Shown here one piece after another: positions 1 to 7,028 of a stretch of DNA of 9,221 nt. Below the pieces are notes generated by a model. The model ran no database searches. It was given only the letters and a program-made list of their open reading frames with translations, and was not told the origin of the DNA. Made by a program: the position numbers and the translations under genes. Each line of letters begins with the position of its first letter. The first letter of the stretch is position 1. Source of the stretch: Bacillota bacterium. GTDB taxonomy: Bacteria; Bacillota; Clostridia; Peptostreptococcales; Anaerovoracaceae. The DNA is taken from the NCBI GenBank assembly GCA_017431395.1, contig JAFRLD010000119.1:1-9221 (forward strand). The letters run 5' to 3'.

Positions 1-1869
1 CCGAGGAGTGCTGCTTTAGGAGGGTATGACGCGGCGGCGATCTATGATCCGATGCCGTATCCGGCGGGTGTGTACGCGATGACGACCGGAGAGGGATCCT
101 ATCCTTATGCAGAGGAGACGTTTGATTATGCGAAACTCTACGCCCCCGGAAAGAAACGGACCCCGAAGGGTGAGGTGACGACGCTCATGGCGGCAGCCGA
201 GGCGAATCCTGCGGACTGGAATTACACGGCCCCCGGGGATCCGGACGGGACCAGCTATTACAATGCCAGGAGATATGATTATTTCCTCATTCGGGGATTC
301 GCGGTGATCGAGGCCTGCGGGATCGGAACGTATGGGTCGGAGGGGTTCGAACTGTGCGGAAGTGACCTGGAGCGGGATTCCCATAAATGTGTCGTTGAGT
401 GGCTGACGGGGAAACGGACCGCCTTCACGGATAAGCAGAAGAACCAGACCATCCGGGCGGACTGGTGCAATGGCAATGTGGCTATGACGGGAATCTCCTA
501 CGGGGGGACCCTTCCTTATGAGGTCGCGACCACCGGAGTGGAGGGGCTAAAGACCATCATTCCGATGGCCGGCATAACGAACTGGTATGACTATACGAAT
601 TCTCAAGGGGTAACGATCTACAGCAAGCCGAATTACACGGACTACCTTGCCTCCTTCAACTCCGGAGCTTCGTTCGAGGACGATGACTGGACGGTGCCGG
701 ACCCCGCCTATGGCGCCTGGCTAAAACAGATCGCGGCGGATGAGAAGAAGGCGAACGGCAATTACACCGGCGTATGGGAGGACATGGACTATTCCATGGA
801 TACGGACAAGATCCGGTGCTCCGCCTTGATCGTGCACGGCCTGAACGACTTCAACGTGCTCACGAAGCAGGCAGACCTGATGTATCAGGCCTTCAGGAGG
901 TCCGGTCAGGAAGTGAAGATGATCCTTCATCAGGATGGACATAAATATCTTTATGGTTCACGGGTGGGGGCGGCCCTATTCGAGGAACTAATGAATATGT
1001 GGCTGTCCCATTACCTTTATGGGGTGGACAATGGCATAGAAGATATGGCGGAGATCACGGTCCAGAGCAACCTGGACGGTACGTACCACACTTACGATTC
1101 CTGGTCCGGGATAGCACAGGAAGGGTCGAAGGTCTTCAGGGCAAGACCGGATGCTCCAGGGGGAGCTGCCCCGGCGGATGCGGTGATCCATTCCGGAAAC
1201 TACGATGATTTCTTTGTGGAATACCTGGCGGACGGCAAAGATCAGGAGGAGTTTTTCCTGGATCTCGATTCGGAGCATGCGGCGGTCTATCCCCTGGATG
1301 TGCCGGAAGGGAGCACGATCTACGGCGTTCCTGAGGTGCATGTGAAGCTGTCCTCGGAGGACATCGCCCAGGACAATCTGATGGTTTCCGCGATGCTGAT
1401 GGATATTGCGGAGGACGGCAAGCCGTTCCAGGCCTATATGGTGAAAAAGCCTCTTAGCTATACACTGCCTAAAAAAACCGTTGGTTCTTTCGAATTCGGC
1501 GGTGGTCATGAGAACGGCAGTGAATACACCTACATACAGTCGATGGCTCCGGCGAAGATCTTCAGCAAAGGCTGGATGGACCTCTGTGATCCCGGAGCCG
1601 GATATATTTCCTCAGAGCAGCCGGAGAAGCCAAAACTGGACCAGGGCCATTACTATGACTATACGTTATATATGACTCCGACGGTCTATACGCTCGGGAA
1701 GGGGCATAAGCTGCAACTCGTGCTCCTGGCGCAGGATCCCTACAAGTCCAGGTTGGACGATATCCAGGACGGTACGCTGGAATTCAGTGATGCTGCAACA
1801 GACCCGGTCTATTCCTTCACGGTGGATGGAGCTTCCGTTGAGGTGGATCTGCCGATCACAGGGAATTAA
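1..1869 (+). CDS. Xaa-Pro dipeptidyl-peptidase-like serine hydrolase (PepX/CocE family S15), 5' end cut by window
   Basis: The reading frame is open from base 1 to the TAA at 1867-1869 (622 visible codons), so the N-terminus lies upstream; the in-frame ATG at 52 falls inside the protein and is not a credible start. The family removes X-Pro dipeptides from peptide N-termini with an alpha/beta-hydrolase triad. The nucleophile motif GISYGG has its Ser at codon 166 of the window. The Asp is in HGLNDFNV (codon 283) and the His in HQDGHKYL (codon 314). The Ser-Asp and Asp-His spacings (117 and 31) are close to those I recall for lactococcal PepX (about 120 and 30), which suggests roughly 180 residues are missing. 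The C-terminal half, from about codon 400 (VPEVHVKLSSEDIAQDNLMV), fits the PepX_C beta-sandwich domain. A signal peptide cannot be assessed. The next gene follows after 27 bp with no terminator. Cocaine-esterase or acylase-like relatives share the fold, so substrate specificity is inferred. Confidence 0.86.
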   Translation, partial: PRSAALGGYDAAAIYDPMPYPAGVYAMTTGEGSYPYAEETFDYAKLYAPGKKRTPKGEVTTLMAAAEANPADWNYTAPGDPDGTSYYNARRYDYFLIRGFAVIEACGIGTYGSEGFELCGSDLERDSHKCVVEWLTGKRTAFTDKQKNQTIRADWCNGNVAMTGISYGGTLPYEVATTGVEGLKTIIPMAGITNWYDYTNSQGVTIYSKPNYTDYLASFNSGASFEDDDWTVPDPAYGAWLKQIAADEKKANGNYTGVWEDMDYSMDTDKIRCSALIVHGLNDFNVLTKQADLMYQAFRRSGQEVKMILHQDGHKYLYGSRVGAALFEELMNMWLSHYLYGVDNGIEDMAEITVQSNLDGTYHTYDSWSGIAQEGSKVFRARPDAPGGAAPADAVIHSGNYDDFFVEYLADGKDQEEFFLDLDSEHAAVYPLDVPEGSTIYGVPEVHVKLSSEDIAQDNLMVSAMLMDIAEDGKPFQAYMVKKPLSYTLPKKTVGSFEFGGGHENGSEYTYIQSMAPAKIFSKGWMDLCDPGAGYISSEQPEKPKLDQGHYYDYTLYMTPTVYTLGKGHKLQLVLLAQDPYKSRLDDIQDGTLEFSDAATDPVYSFTVDGASVEVDLPITGN

Positions 1870-1896
1870 AGTACACAAGGGGAGGTCATACAACCT

Positions 1897-3642
1897 ATGG
1901 CGAATAAATCCGTCAGGGAGATGGGAAAACACGAGAAAAGAAGGCACTCTCTCTCCTTTAAGACACTTCTGACAACACAGCTGCTGGCGCTGCTTTTGGG
2001 CGTGATCCTCGTGGCAGCCGGTTTTCTGCTGTATTTTTTAGGGATCATGTGGGAGACTTGCGATAGGACGTCTAATATGGCCGCCGCCGAAGCGTTGATG
2101 CTGGATAGAAACGATGCGGACGCCAAAACGAAAGAGATCCTGAAAGTATACGACAGTATCCCGGAGGAAATAAGAGGAGATGGGAGCAGTTCGGAATATC
2201 AGGATCGATTCCTCCCTGTCATGGATGAGATGTTCCGGGAGCTGCAGGAGGATCTGAGGATCACGAAGGAAGAACTTGGGCTCAGGAATTCTTTCATTGT
2301 CGCCATCGATGAAGAAACAAACCGGATGATCTATCTGATCGATTCCGATCCGGATATGAAGACTTTCTGCTGGCCGGGGACCTGGGACACATATAAGCCG
2401 CATGAGATCTCCGTGCTGGTATATGGGAAAAGGGTCAGCGCATTGCAGAGACAGCTCGGCCTCAGGGACAGGCCTCAGGCTACCATTACGTATCTTCCGG
2501 CCTACGGGCTGCGATGCACCGGAGGTACGATCCTGTACAAGGAAGGCAAGTATACTGTGATGCTCTGTCTGGATGAGAAGCTGGATCATATGATCACCAG
2601 CAGCAAGATCTTCCTGGTTGAGTACAACATCCTGATGTTCATAGTGATCCTCCTCATCAGTATCATATCGGTGGCCCTGATTCGGAGGAGCATGGTCCGG
2701 CCGATCAGACAGATGGCCGGCGCAGCCAGGGATTATGCGGAAGACAAGCAGAGCGGGGAATCGTCGAGCAACCATTTCAAGGATCTTAATATCCAGAGCG
2801 GAGATGAGATCGAAGAGCTGAGCCTCACCATGTCCGACATGGAGACCAGCCTGGCGGAATACGTGGCGAATCTGACCGAAGTGACCGCGGAGCAGGAGCA
2901 TATCCGCACGGAGCTGAATCTGGCATCCCGCATCCAGGCGACGATGCTGCCCAGTACGTTCCCGGCCTTCCCGGAGCGCGATGAATTCGACATTTTTGCC
3001 CTGATGTATCCGGCCAGGGAGGTCGGCGGTGATTTCTATGACTTTTTCCTGATCGACGATGACCATCTGGCGATGATGATCGCGGATGTTTCCGGCAAAG
3101 GCATACCTGCCGCCCTGTTCATGATGGGATCGAAGATCATTCTGGACAACCGGATCATGGACACGGGCTCTCCAGCCTTTGCACTGGAGCAGGCGAACGA
3201 TATGATCATGACGAACAATCAGGAGGAAATGTTCGTGACGGTCTGGATCGGGATCCTCGAGATCTCCACGGGAAGGATCGTGGCTTCGAATGCCGGTCAC
3301 GAGAAGCCGTTGGTGATCCATCCGGACGGGCATGCCGAGATGATCCGGGACAAAAACGGATTCGTCGTGGGTGGTTTGGAGAATATGAAATACAAGGAGT
3401 ACGAGCTGAAGCTGGAGCCCGGCTCCAAGCTGATCCTTTACACAGACGGGGTTCCTGAAGCGAGCACAGCTGCGAATGACCAGTTCGGGATGGTACGTCT
3501 TCTCGAAGTCGTGAATGGGATGAAAGACGTATCAGCCCAAGAAGCCCTGGAGAGCATCGAGAACGCAGTGAAGGAGTTCGTGGGTGAGGACGAGCAGTTC
3601 GATGATATGACGATGCTGTGTCTGCAGTACAACGGGAAATAG
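1897..3642 (+). CDS. Membrane-anchored HAMP-domain PP2C serine phosphatase (SpoIIE/RsbU type)
   Basis: This 581-residue protein has a basic cytoplasmic N-terminus, a first membrane segment at about 22-50, a likely extracytoplasmic sensor region at about 51-242, a second membrane segment at about 243-263 and a HAMP region running to about 325. A short coiled linker follows, then a SpoIIE/PP2C domain at about 338-578. The metal-binding aspartates expected of the family are visible: EVGGDFYDF (D379), ADVSGKG (D397), YTDGVPEA (D517) and DDMTM (D570). Proteins of this layout dephosphorylate phosphoserine or phosphothreonine, classically on anti-anti-sigma factors, in response to an external signal. 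No STAS-domain or anti-sigma gene is visible nearby, so the substrate is unknown. The ATG at 1897 is preceded by GGGGAGG at a slightly long spacing. A later ATG at 1921 has purines directly against it and is less likely. The sensor region has no family I can name; a Cache-like fold is possible. Confidence 0.93.
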   Translation: MANKSVREMGKHEKRRHSLSFKTLLTTQLLALLLGVILVAAGFLLYFLGIMWETCDRTSNMAAAEALMLDRNDADAKTKEILKVYDSIPEEIRGDGSSSEYQDRFLPVMDEMFRELQEDLRITKEELGLRNSFIVAIDEETNRMIYLIDSDPDMKTFCWPGTWDTYKPHEISVLVYGKRVSALQRQLGLRDRPQATITYLPAYGLRCTGGTILYKEGKYTVMLCLDEKLDHMITSSKIFLVEYNILMFIVILLISIISVALIRRSMVRPIRQMAGAARDYAEDKQSGESSSNHFKDLNIQSGDEIEELSLTMSDMETSLAEYVANLTEVTAEQEHIRTELNLASRIQATMLPSTFPAFPERDEFDIFALMYPAREVGGDFYDFFLIDDDHLAMMIADVSGKGIPAALFMMGSKIILDNRIMDTGSPAFALEQANDMIMTNNQEEMFVTVWIGILEISTGRIVASNAGHEKPLVIHPDGHAEMIRDKNGFVVGGLENMKYKEYELKLEPGSKLILYTDGVPEASTAANDQFGMVRLLEVVNGMKDVSAQEALESIENAVKEFVGEDEQFDDMTMLCLQYNGK

Positions 3643-3684
3643 GACCGGCGGCGACACAGAAACGACACGATTAGGAGATATAAT

Positions 3685-3909
3685 ATGAATCTGTTCAGAA
3701 AGAAAAAACCGGATATGCCGAAGATCCAGACGGATAAATATGAACCGGTGCTGCGCTGCAGCATCTGTACCGGGGAGCAGACCCTGTGCCTGAAGGACCG
3801 GGAGACCGGAGACCAGCACGAGTTGATGCTGATCCGTTCGTTCTCTGACCTGGAGGAAGTCTGTGCGGCGAACGGGATCGATCCGGAGACGGTCCGGAAG
3901 ATCTATTGA
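3685..3909 (+). CDS. Small CxxC-containing protein of unknown function
   Basis: This 74-residue soluble protein has a good ribosome site (AGGAG, about 7 nt before the ATG). It begins with a basic leader (MNLFRKKKPD) followed by VLRCSICTGEQ, with C25 and C28 forming a CxxC; C35 and C60 are also present. Two cysteines of a single CxxC are too few for a standalone zinc ribbon unless C35 or C60, or a second subunit, contributes, so metal binding or a redox role is only a possibility. I recall similar short proteins with an RCSICTGEQ core in Lachnospiraceae, sometimes labelled aspartate dehydrogenase; nothing in the sequence (no nucleotide-binding motif, far too short) supports that label. It sits 42 bp after the phosphatase and 23 bp before the acetyltransferase, whose first residues resemble its own. 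The function is not recognised. Confidence 0.82.
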   Translation: MNLFRKKKPDMPKIQTDKYEPVLRCSICTGEQTLCLKDRETGDQHELMLIRSFSDLEEVCAANGIDPETVRKIY

Positions 3910-3932
3910 ACTGATGATTTGAAGGGAAAACT

Positions 3933-4490
3933 ATGAGTATTATCAAAGATCTATTTTCTAAAAAGCAAAAGCCGGACATCCTCGTCCGCGACGTGACCCT
4001 GCAGGATATCCCGTTCGTCCTGGACCTGAATGAGACGAACGTGGAGGTGCTGTCCCCGATGGATGATGAGAAGTTCCTTTATTTCACGGGGAACAGCGAG
4101 ATGTTCCAAGTCGTCACCGTCGATGGGGTGCCGGCGGCGTTTCTGATCGCCCTGCGCGAGGGCCTGCCGGACTATAAGAGCGAAAATTACATCTGGTTCT
4201 CGAAGCAGTATGAATCCTTTCTGTATGTGGACCGGATCGTGATCGCGGAGGAATACCGGAGGCTCGGCTTAGGGAAGATGCTCTATGAAGGGGTCTTCAG
4301 GCATGCGGAGGAGACCGGCGTTCCCGTCGTGACCGCGGAGATCGATATCGTGCCCTATAACGAGACCAGCCTGAAGTTCCACGAGGCTATGGGCTTCCAG
4401 GAGGTCGGGCAGCAGGTGATTCGGGGCGGCGAGATCAAAGTGTCTCTGCAGGCGAGACCGATTTCACCAGGACAGGCGGAAGAAGTATGA
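3933..4490 (+). CDS. GNAT-family N-acetyltransferase (COG3818-like)
   Basis: This 185-residue protein has an AAGGG ribosome site 6-7 nt before the ATG. After a basic leader (MSIIKDLFSKKQKPD) it shows a single GNAT domain at about 16-175. The features are VRDVTLQDIPFVLDLNE (beta1-alpha1), FLYVDRIVIAEEYRR leading into the acetyl-CoA pyrophosphate-binding loop RRLGLGK (109-115), and the C-terminal signature N143-ETSLKFHEAMGF-QEVG. The pattern of an N-terminal LNE with LSPMDDEKF, then YIWFSKQYESFLYVDRI, matches what I remember of the COG3818 subgroup, whose acceptor substrate is unknown. The last codon overlaps the lipoprotein start (ATGA), which suggests translational coupling. The fold and the use of acetyl-CoA are well supported; the substrate cannot be read from the sequence. 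Confidence 0.92.
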   Translation: MSIIKDLFSKKQKPDILVRDVTLQDIPFVLDLNETNVEVLSPMDDEKFLYFTGNSEMFQVVTVDGVPAAFLIALREGLPDYKSENYIWFSKQYESFLYVDRIVIAEEYRRLGLGKMLYEGVFRHAEETGVPVVTAEIDIVPYNETSLKFHEAMGFQEVGQQVIRGGEIKVSLQARPISPGQAEEV

Positions 4491-5083
4491 CGAAGACATT
4501 CAAGCTTACCAGATTTGTTGCGCTTATCGCGCTTATCTGCGCGCTGGGGATGCTCTGTTTCCTGGCGGGCTGTACTTATAATGCGGCAGATACAGAAGAA
4601 GAAGGATCAGAGCAGGAGACATCCGTGCATTTCACATCCGTAGAAGATGTGGGGCTTTATGATGTCGACGGATATGAGACGAATTACGCGTTCACATACA
4701 ATGGGGAGGAATTCCGGGCCCAGTATATTTATGATACCTGGACGCTGTTTGATTCCTATAAGATCACGAACAAAAAGGATATGAAGTATATATGCCAGGC
4801 TTTTATCGATACACATCCGGTACACGGGGCGGATATGGAGTCGTTCCGGACTGCGGACGACATGGTATATGAGTGGAAGCAGCACAATCTGGCATACAAA
4901 TATCTTCCCGAAGACAACAGCTGGAGAGAGAGCGCCCAGAACGTAGATTTCGACCCGTACGATCAGGGCAGGTCCTTCGAAGAGATCTATGAAGACCGGA
5001 CGGGACAGGAATTTGACTTGAGCGAGTACGTGAAGGAGCATCTTGATGACGGAGAAAAACTATGGGATCTCTTGACGGATTAA
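4487..5083 (+). CDS. Lipoprotein of unknown function
   Basis: This 198-residue protein has a classical lipoprotein signal: a basic start (MTKTFKLTR), a hydrophobic segment at 10-26 and the lipobox LAGC, with lipidation expected on C29. Residues 30-45 are an acidic, low-complexity tether (ADTEEEGSEQE). The mature domain of about 155 residues is rich in Asp, Glu, Tyr and Trp, for example FTYNGEEF, TWTLFDSYKI, ICQAFIDTHPVHG and VYEWKQHN. The pattern suggests a compact extracytoplasmic domain, and I vaguely recall similar sequences in other Clostridia, but I cannot name a family. Translation probably couples to the acetyltransferase through the shared ATGA, and its own 3' end overlaps the next gene by 22 bp. 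Export and lipidation are well supported; a role as ligand binder or partner of the membrane phosphatase sensor is speculation from proximity only. Confidence 0.87.
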   Translation: MTKTFKLTRFVALIALICALGMLCFLAGCTYNAADTEEEGSEQETSVHFTSVEDVGLYDVDGYETNYAFTYNGEEFRAQYIYDTWTLFDSYKITNKKDMKYICQAFIDTHPVHGADMESFRTADDMVYEWKQHNLAYKYLPEDNSWRESAQNVDFDPYDQGRSFEEIYEDRTGQEFDLSEYVKEHLDDGEKLWDLLTD

Positions 5084-6240
5084 AGGTGCTGGATTTTTCG
5101 ACGCTTCTGCCCGGCCCCTATGCATCGCTGATGCTGGCGGATATGGGGGCGGAGGTGCTTAAGATAAGCGCCCCGGACAGGTATGATCTGGTGCAGCATT
5201 ATGGCGCGTACATTGAGGGAACGGAGACGACCGCCTGCAGCGCGTGGCTCGGCAGGAACAAAAAAACCATGTTCCTGAACCTGAAGACACCGGAGGCGAA
5301 ACAGATCATCCGCCGGCTGATCATGGAGTACGATATCATTCTGGAGCAGTTCCGCCCCGGGGTCATGGACCGGCTCGGCCTCGGCTATGAGGAGCTGCGT
5401 TCGGTCAATCCCCGATTGATTTACTGTTCTCTGACCGGGTATGGACAGACCGGTCCTCTTCGCGATGCGGCAGGACATGACATCAATTATATGTCACGCA
5501 GCGGCATCATTTCTCATGCCGGCCGCGCAGGCAGCGGCCCTTCGCTTATGAATTTTCAGATCGCGGACATCGCCGCCGGGTCGCTGCATTCTGTGATCGG
5601 GATCCTGGCGGCCGTATACAGCCGCGAGCAGACAGGGCAGGGACAGTTCGTAGACGTTGCCATGATGGATGGCTGCGTTCCTTTTAACAGCCTCGATGGG
5701 GCGGACTTCCTGGTTTCCGGCCGGCAGCCGCAGCGCGAGGGCGAGCTCCTGAACGGTGGCTGTATGTACGATTATTATGAGACCAGCGATGGAGGCTACA
5801 TGAGCGTAGGCTCCCTGGAGCCGAAGTTCTGGGCGGCGTTCTGCCGCGCCATCGGTCGGGAGGATCTGATCTCCGGCACGGTAAGACCCGAGGATACGTC
5901 TAAGGTCAAGGAGGAGATCCGCGAGATCTTCCGCTCGAAGACACGGGCCGAATGGACGGAGATCTTCTCCGACGCGGACGCCTGCGTACAGCCCGTCATG
6001 GATCTGAAGGAGGCCCTGCTGGAGGACGAACAGATCCGGGCCAGGGAGATGGTGGTCGAGGTGGATCTGCCCCTGCACGAAAACGTGAAGGTCCGGCAGA
6101 TGGCGACCCCGGTCCGGCTCAGCGAGACCCCCTGCGAGTACCGGACCGCAGGTTTCCCGGAAGGCTATCACACGCGGGAGATCATCGAGTCCCTCGGTCT
6201 GGACTACGAAGCCCTCGCCGCGCGGGGCGTGTTCGGGTAG
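5062..6240 (+). CDS. Family III CoA-transferase fold protein, alpha-methylacyl-CoA racemase-like (CaiB/BaiF superfamily)
   Basis: This 392-residue protein starts at an ATG preceded by GGAG at 7 nt, inside the 3' end of the lipoprotein gene (22-bp overlap). The N-terminus LDGLKVLDFSTLLPGPYASLMLADMGAEVLK is typical of the CaiB/BaiF family. Three residues point to the racemase branch: H139 in AGHDINY, D169 in QIADIAAG and E253 in VGSLEPKFW. These correspond to His126, Asp156 and Glu241 of mycobacterial alpha-methylacyl-CoA racemase, with nearly the same spacing (30 and 84, against 30 and 85). The glycine-rich loop of formyl-CoA transferase is replaced by GSLEP. Family racemases epimerise 2-methylacyl-CoA thioesters by proton exchange at C2; transferases use the same Asp as an acyl carrier, so a CoA-transferase activity is not excluded. 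Length is normal for the family. It is the last gene of the plus-strand block. Confidence 0.91.
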   Translation: MGSLDGLKVLDFSTLLPGPYASLMLADMGAEVLKISAPDRYDLVQHYGAYIEGTETTACSAWLGRNKKTMFLNLKTPEAKQIIRRLIMEYDIILEQFRPGVMDRLGLGYEELRSVNPRLIYCSLTGYGQTGPLRDAAGHDINYMSRSGIISHAGRAGSGPSLMNFQIADIAAGSLHSVIGILAAVYSREQTGQGQFVDVAMMDGCVPFNSLDGADFLVSGRQPQREGELLNGGCMYDYYETSDGGYMSVGSLEPKFWAAFCRAIGREDLISGTVRPEDTSKVKEEIREIFRSKTRAEWTEIFSDADACVQPVMDLKEALLEDEQIRAREMVVEVDLPLHENVKVRQMATPVRLSETPCEYRTAGFPEGYHTREIIESLGLDYEALAARGVFG

Positions 6241-6254
6241 GGCGTGTTGGTTGG

Positions 6255-6270
6255 GGCGCGCCAGCGCGCC
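6255..6270. terminator. GC-only hairpin in convergent spacer (possible terminator)
   Basis: A perfect 7-bp inverted repeat, GGCGCGC / GCGCGCC, has a 2-nt centre (physically 6 bp with a 4-nt loop). It begins 15 bp after the stop of the racemase-like gene. No run of T follows on either strand, so intrinsic termination is uncertain. Its place between convergent genes makes an end-of-transcript role reasonable. Confidence 0.35.
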
Positions 6271-6315
6271 GCACGAGGCGTTTAGGCCGCAGAGGCGCCG
6301 CACTTGTTTGTAGCT

Positions 6316-6338
6316 GCGGCGCGGGACCGGCGCGCCGC
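6316..6338. terminator. Second GC-rich hairpin in convergent spacer (possible bidirectional terminator)
   Basis: A perfect 8-bp stem, GCGGCGCG / CGCGCCGC, surrounds a 7-nt loop. It lies 27 bp beyond the stop codon of the minus-strand SRAP gene and 76 bp beyond the plus-strand racemase-like gene. It is very stable, but no T-tract is present on either strand. The 124-bp spacer 6241-6364 contains nothing else I recognise. Confidence 0.38.
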
Positions 6339-6364
6339 GTCTGGTTGTGACCGCCGGGGGCGCG

Positions 6365-7000
6365 TCACACCGCCTTATCGTAAGCCATATCGTTTAAGGC
6401 GTGCCGGATGATCTCATCCGGATCTGCCGCCGGATCGATCCAGGCGTCCACGAGGTCCCGTGGCAGGATCACCGGCATCCGGTCATGGATGAACGCGATG
6501 TCTCTCGCCGGCGGCCTGGTCAGCACGACGAAGTGGGGCAATCCATCCTCTATGCGGTAGAGTCCGCCAAGCCATGTGATCGCAGCGCCTCTGGGCTGGA
6601 TCGCGTATTTCTGCCCGGTCTTCTTCCGGCCGTCCGGCGATGTGAAATGTTCCCATTCGAAGTAGTAAGAGGCCGGGATGATGCAGCGGTGCTGCCGCCA
6701 GGACTCCTGGAAGGTCCGTTTCTGCGAGGCCGTTTCGGACCGTGCGTTCAGGACCATGGAGATCGTGTTCGAATCGTGCAGCCCGGTGATATGAAAACCC
6801 CATTTCATAGGAAAGACCGTACGGTGAACCGACTTGTTCATCGCAATGACCGGCACGACATTGGTCGGCCGGACCTCGCCGGACGTGGTGAGAGGATCGC
6901 CGGCGCGTAGGAATTTCTCTGCGAGAGCACTGCCCTCGGCGGCAGCCACGATCTCCTGCAGCTCCTTGTCACTGATATCTATATGAAATCTCGTACACAT
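6365..7000 (-). CDS. SRAP-domain abasic-site processing protein (YedK/HMCES family)
   Basis: This 211-residue protein spans the whole SRAP domain. Family members shield abasic sites in single-stranded DNA by forming a covalent thiazolidine link through Cys2 once the initiator Met is removed. The key residues are present: C2 (MCTRF), N85 (LNARSET), E115 in YYFEW and H172 in IHDRMPVIL. The motif PMKWGF at 64-69 is also typical. The start at 7000 is fixed by the need for Cys at position 2 and by a strong GGAGGTG just upstream; the longer in-frame extension is unsupported. MCTRF replaces the common MCGR(F/Y), and YYFEW replaces GFYEW, both mild variants. The gene lies 28 bp after the YolD-like gene and is the last of the SOS-type cassette. 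SRAP genes are known to associate with translesion polymerases and the SOS response, which fits here. Confidence 0.94.
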   Translation of the reverse strand: MCTRFHIDISDKELQEIVAAAEGSALAEKFLRAGDPLTTSGEVRPTNVVPVIAMNKSVHRTVFPMKWGFHITGLHDSNTISMVLNARSETASQKRTFQESWRQHRCIIPASYYFEWEHFTSPDGRKKTGQKYAIQPRGAAITWLGGLYRIEDGLPHFVVLTRPPARDIAFIHDRMPVILPRDLVDAWIDPAADPDEIIRHALNDMAYDKAV

Positions 7001-7004
7001 GGGA

Positions 7005-7011
7005 CACCTCC
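7005..7011 (-). promoter_or_regulatory. Ribosome binding site of the SRAP gene
   Basis: GGAGGTG on the minus strand ends 4 nt before the ATG at 7000 (6 nt from the GGAGG core). It supports the start that places Cys at residue 2 and rules against the longer in-frame reading through the YolD gene. Confidence 0.85.
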
Positions 7012-7028
7012 GTTTAGTTGTGTTCCTG

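Noticed and set aside
2038..3333. Long open frame on the minus strand, 431 codons, opposite the phosphatase gene
   Set aside because: It lies wholly antisense to a gene with a complete set of family motifs, and its translation is rich in His, Arg and Asp with no recognisable domain. It is a codon-usage shadow.
5952..6350. Plus-strand frame of 132 codons overlapping the end of the racemase-like gene
   Set aside because: It is an out-of-frame reading of a GC-rich coding region, dominated by Gly, Arg and Ala, with no motif.
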